The translations under genes were made by a program, and so were the position numbers. From the NCBI GenBank assembly GCA_002452555.1, contig DKER01000087.1:1-6507 (forward strand): a stretch of 6,507 nucleotides of DNA. The letters run 5' to 3'. The DNA is from Fidelibacterota bacterium UBA6817 (GTDB taxonomy: Bacteria; Fidelibacterota; Fidelibacteria; Fidelibacterales; Fidelibacteraceae). Below, in pieces: positions 6,267 through 6,507 of the stretch; the stretch's first letter is position 1, and each line of letters opens with the position of its first letter. The notes beneath the pieces are model-generated. The model ran no database searches. It was not told where the DNA came from and saw only the letters and a program-made list of their open reading frames with translations.

Positions 6267-6297
6267 CTCCCCCGGGGTGGGGGAGGATGGGGGTGGG
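6267..6297 (+). repeat. G-quadruplex-type G-runs with overlapping hairpin
   Basis: CTCCCCC (6267-6273) is complementary to GGGGGAG (6279-6285) across GGGGT, a seven-pair stem. The same G-runs, GGGG, GGGGG, GGGGG and GGG with linkers of 1, 5 and 1 bases (6274-6297), fit the usual G-quadruplex pattern on the plus strand. The two structures would compete. In the left copy one substitution breaks both the stem and one G-run. Confidence 0.6.
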
Positions 6298-6330
6298 TGC
6301 AATCCCATAAATCAGTTAAAAAGAATATCA

Positions 6331-6364
6331 TTTATTATGAATCACTTTTAACTATTCATAATAA
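6331..6364 (+). repeat. Hairpin inside right long repeat
   Basis: TTATTATGAAT (6332-6342) pairs perfectly with ATTCATAATAA (6354-6364) across an 11-base loop. It corresponds to the left-copy hairpin at 624-658. It could fold in single-stranded DNA or in a transcript from either strand. Confidence 0.65.
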
Positions 6365-6475
6365 CTTGGCGAATTGGTTTTTTATATCAGAATGCAATAC
6401 CTCTGTTTGCGGATGTTTATACAATTGTTCGACAATAAAAACTATATGAATTATTTTTTTCAAACACGCTCAATT

Positions 6476-6507
6476 GGTATTCCTAAACCTCTCTTACCAG
6501 GAATATT
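6476..6507. repeat. Inverted repeat at right window edge
   Basis: TATTCCT (6478-6484) and AGGAATA (6499-6505) form perfect seven-base arms around a 14-base loop, with possible G-U extensions to the window end. It may be an operator or a terminator for a gene outside the window; the sequence stops before this can be judged. Confidence 0.35.

Larger units (their letters stand above)
6225..6473 (+). repeat. Long inverted repeat, right copy
   Basis: This is the plus-strand counterpart of the minus-strand repeat at 510-764, beginning ATTATCAATATTATTTTG and ending AACACGCTCAA. The core 6225-6441 is about 90% identical to the left copy. This copy has the intact G-rich tract (6274-6297) and a perfectly paired hairpin (6332-6364). 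A TTG-initiated frame of about 70 codons is open in both copies. However, most base differences between the copies within that frame change the amino acid, and the frames part at a one-base gap, so I treat it as non-coding. Confidence 0.85.

Overview
The window holds one co-directional (+ strand) arsenic-resistance cluster followed by a sodium/solute symporter gene, bracketed by non-coding repeat DNA. All six supported genes are complete. The base composition is moderate, and the genes carry recognisable Shine-Dalgarno sites (GGAGG, GGAG, CGGAG) with GTG and ATG starts. There are no rRNA or tRNA genes and no taxonomic marker, so the host can only be called a bacterium. Long degenerate CAACCTTTCAAC / TTGAACTCTTGAGCCC intergenic arrays are, from general familiarity, seen in FCB-type and candidate-phylum genomes; that placement is a weak inference.

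Layout. Positions 1-515 are non-coding: a stretch with a short hairpin, then degenerate tandem repeats. Positions 510-764 hold a roughly 250-bp repeat on the minus strand, and a second copy lies at 6225-6473 on the plus strand. Between these inverted copies sit an arsR-type regulator (921-1265), an ArsP/YraQ-type permease (1267-2565), an ACR3 arsenite exporter (2621-3658), a 77-residue thioredoxin-fold CPKC protein (3767-4000), a thioredoxin-coupled arsenate reductase ArsC (4023-4448), a 312-bp gap, and a PutP-like symporter (4761-6209).

How the genes fit together. ArsR would repress from a palindrome overlapping its own -10 region and release DNA when As(III) binds its Cys-Val-Cys site. ArsC would reduce arsenate to arsenite, with the small CPKC protein a plausible local electron donor. 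ACR3 would export arsenite, and the ArsP-type permease may export trivalent organoarsenicals or a related thiol-reactive species. The symporter has its own upstream gap and possible promoter, so it may not belong to the arsenic operon although it lies inside the same repeat-bounded unit.

The most unusual item is the pair of inverted repeats, about 90% identical over their 218-bp core, that brackets the whole gene set. Each copy has a G-rich tract and a strong A/T hairpin. I see no transposase, so I cannot say whether the unit moves as a block or the repeats are independent dispersed elements.
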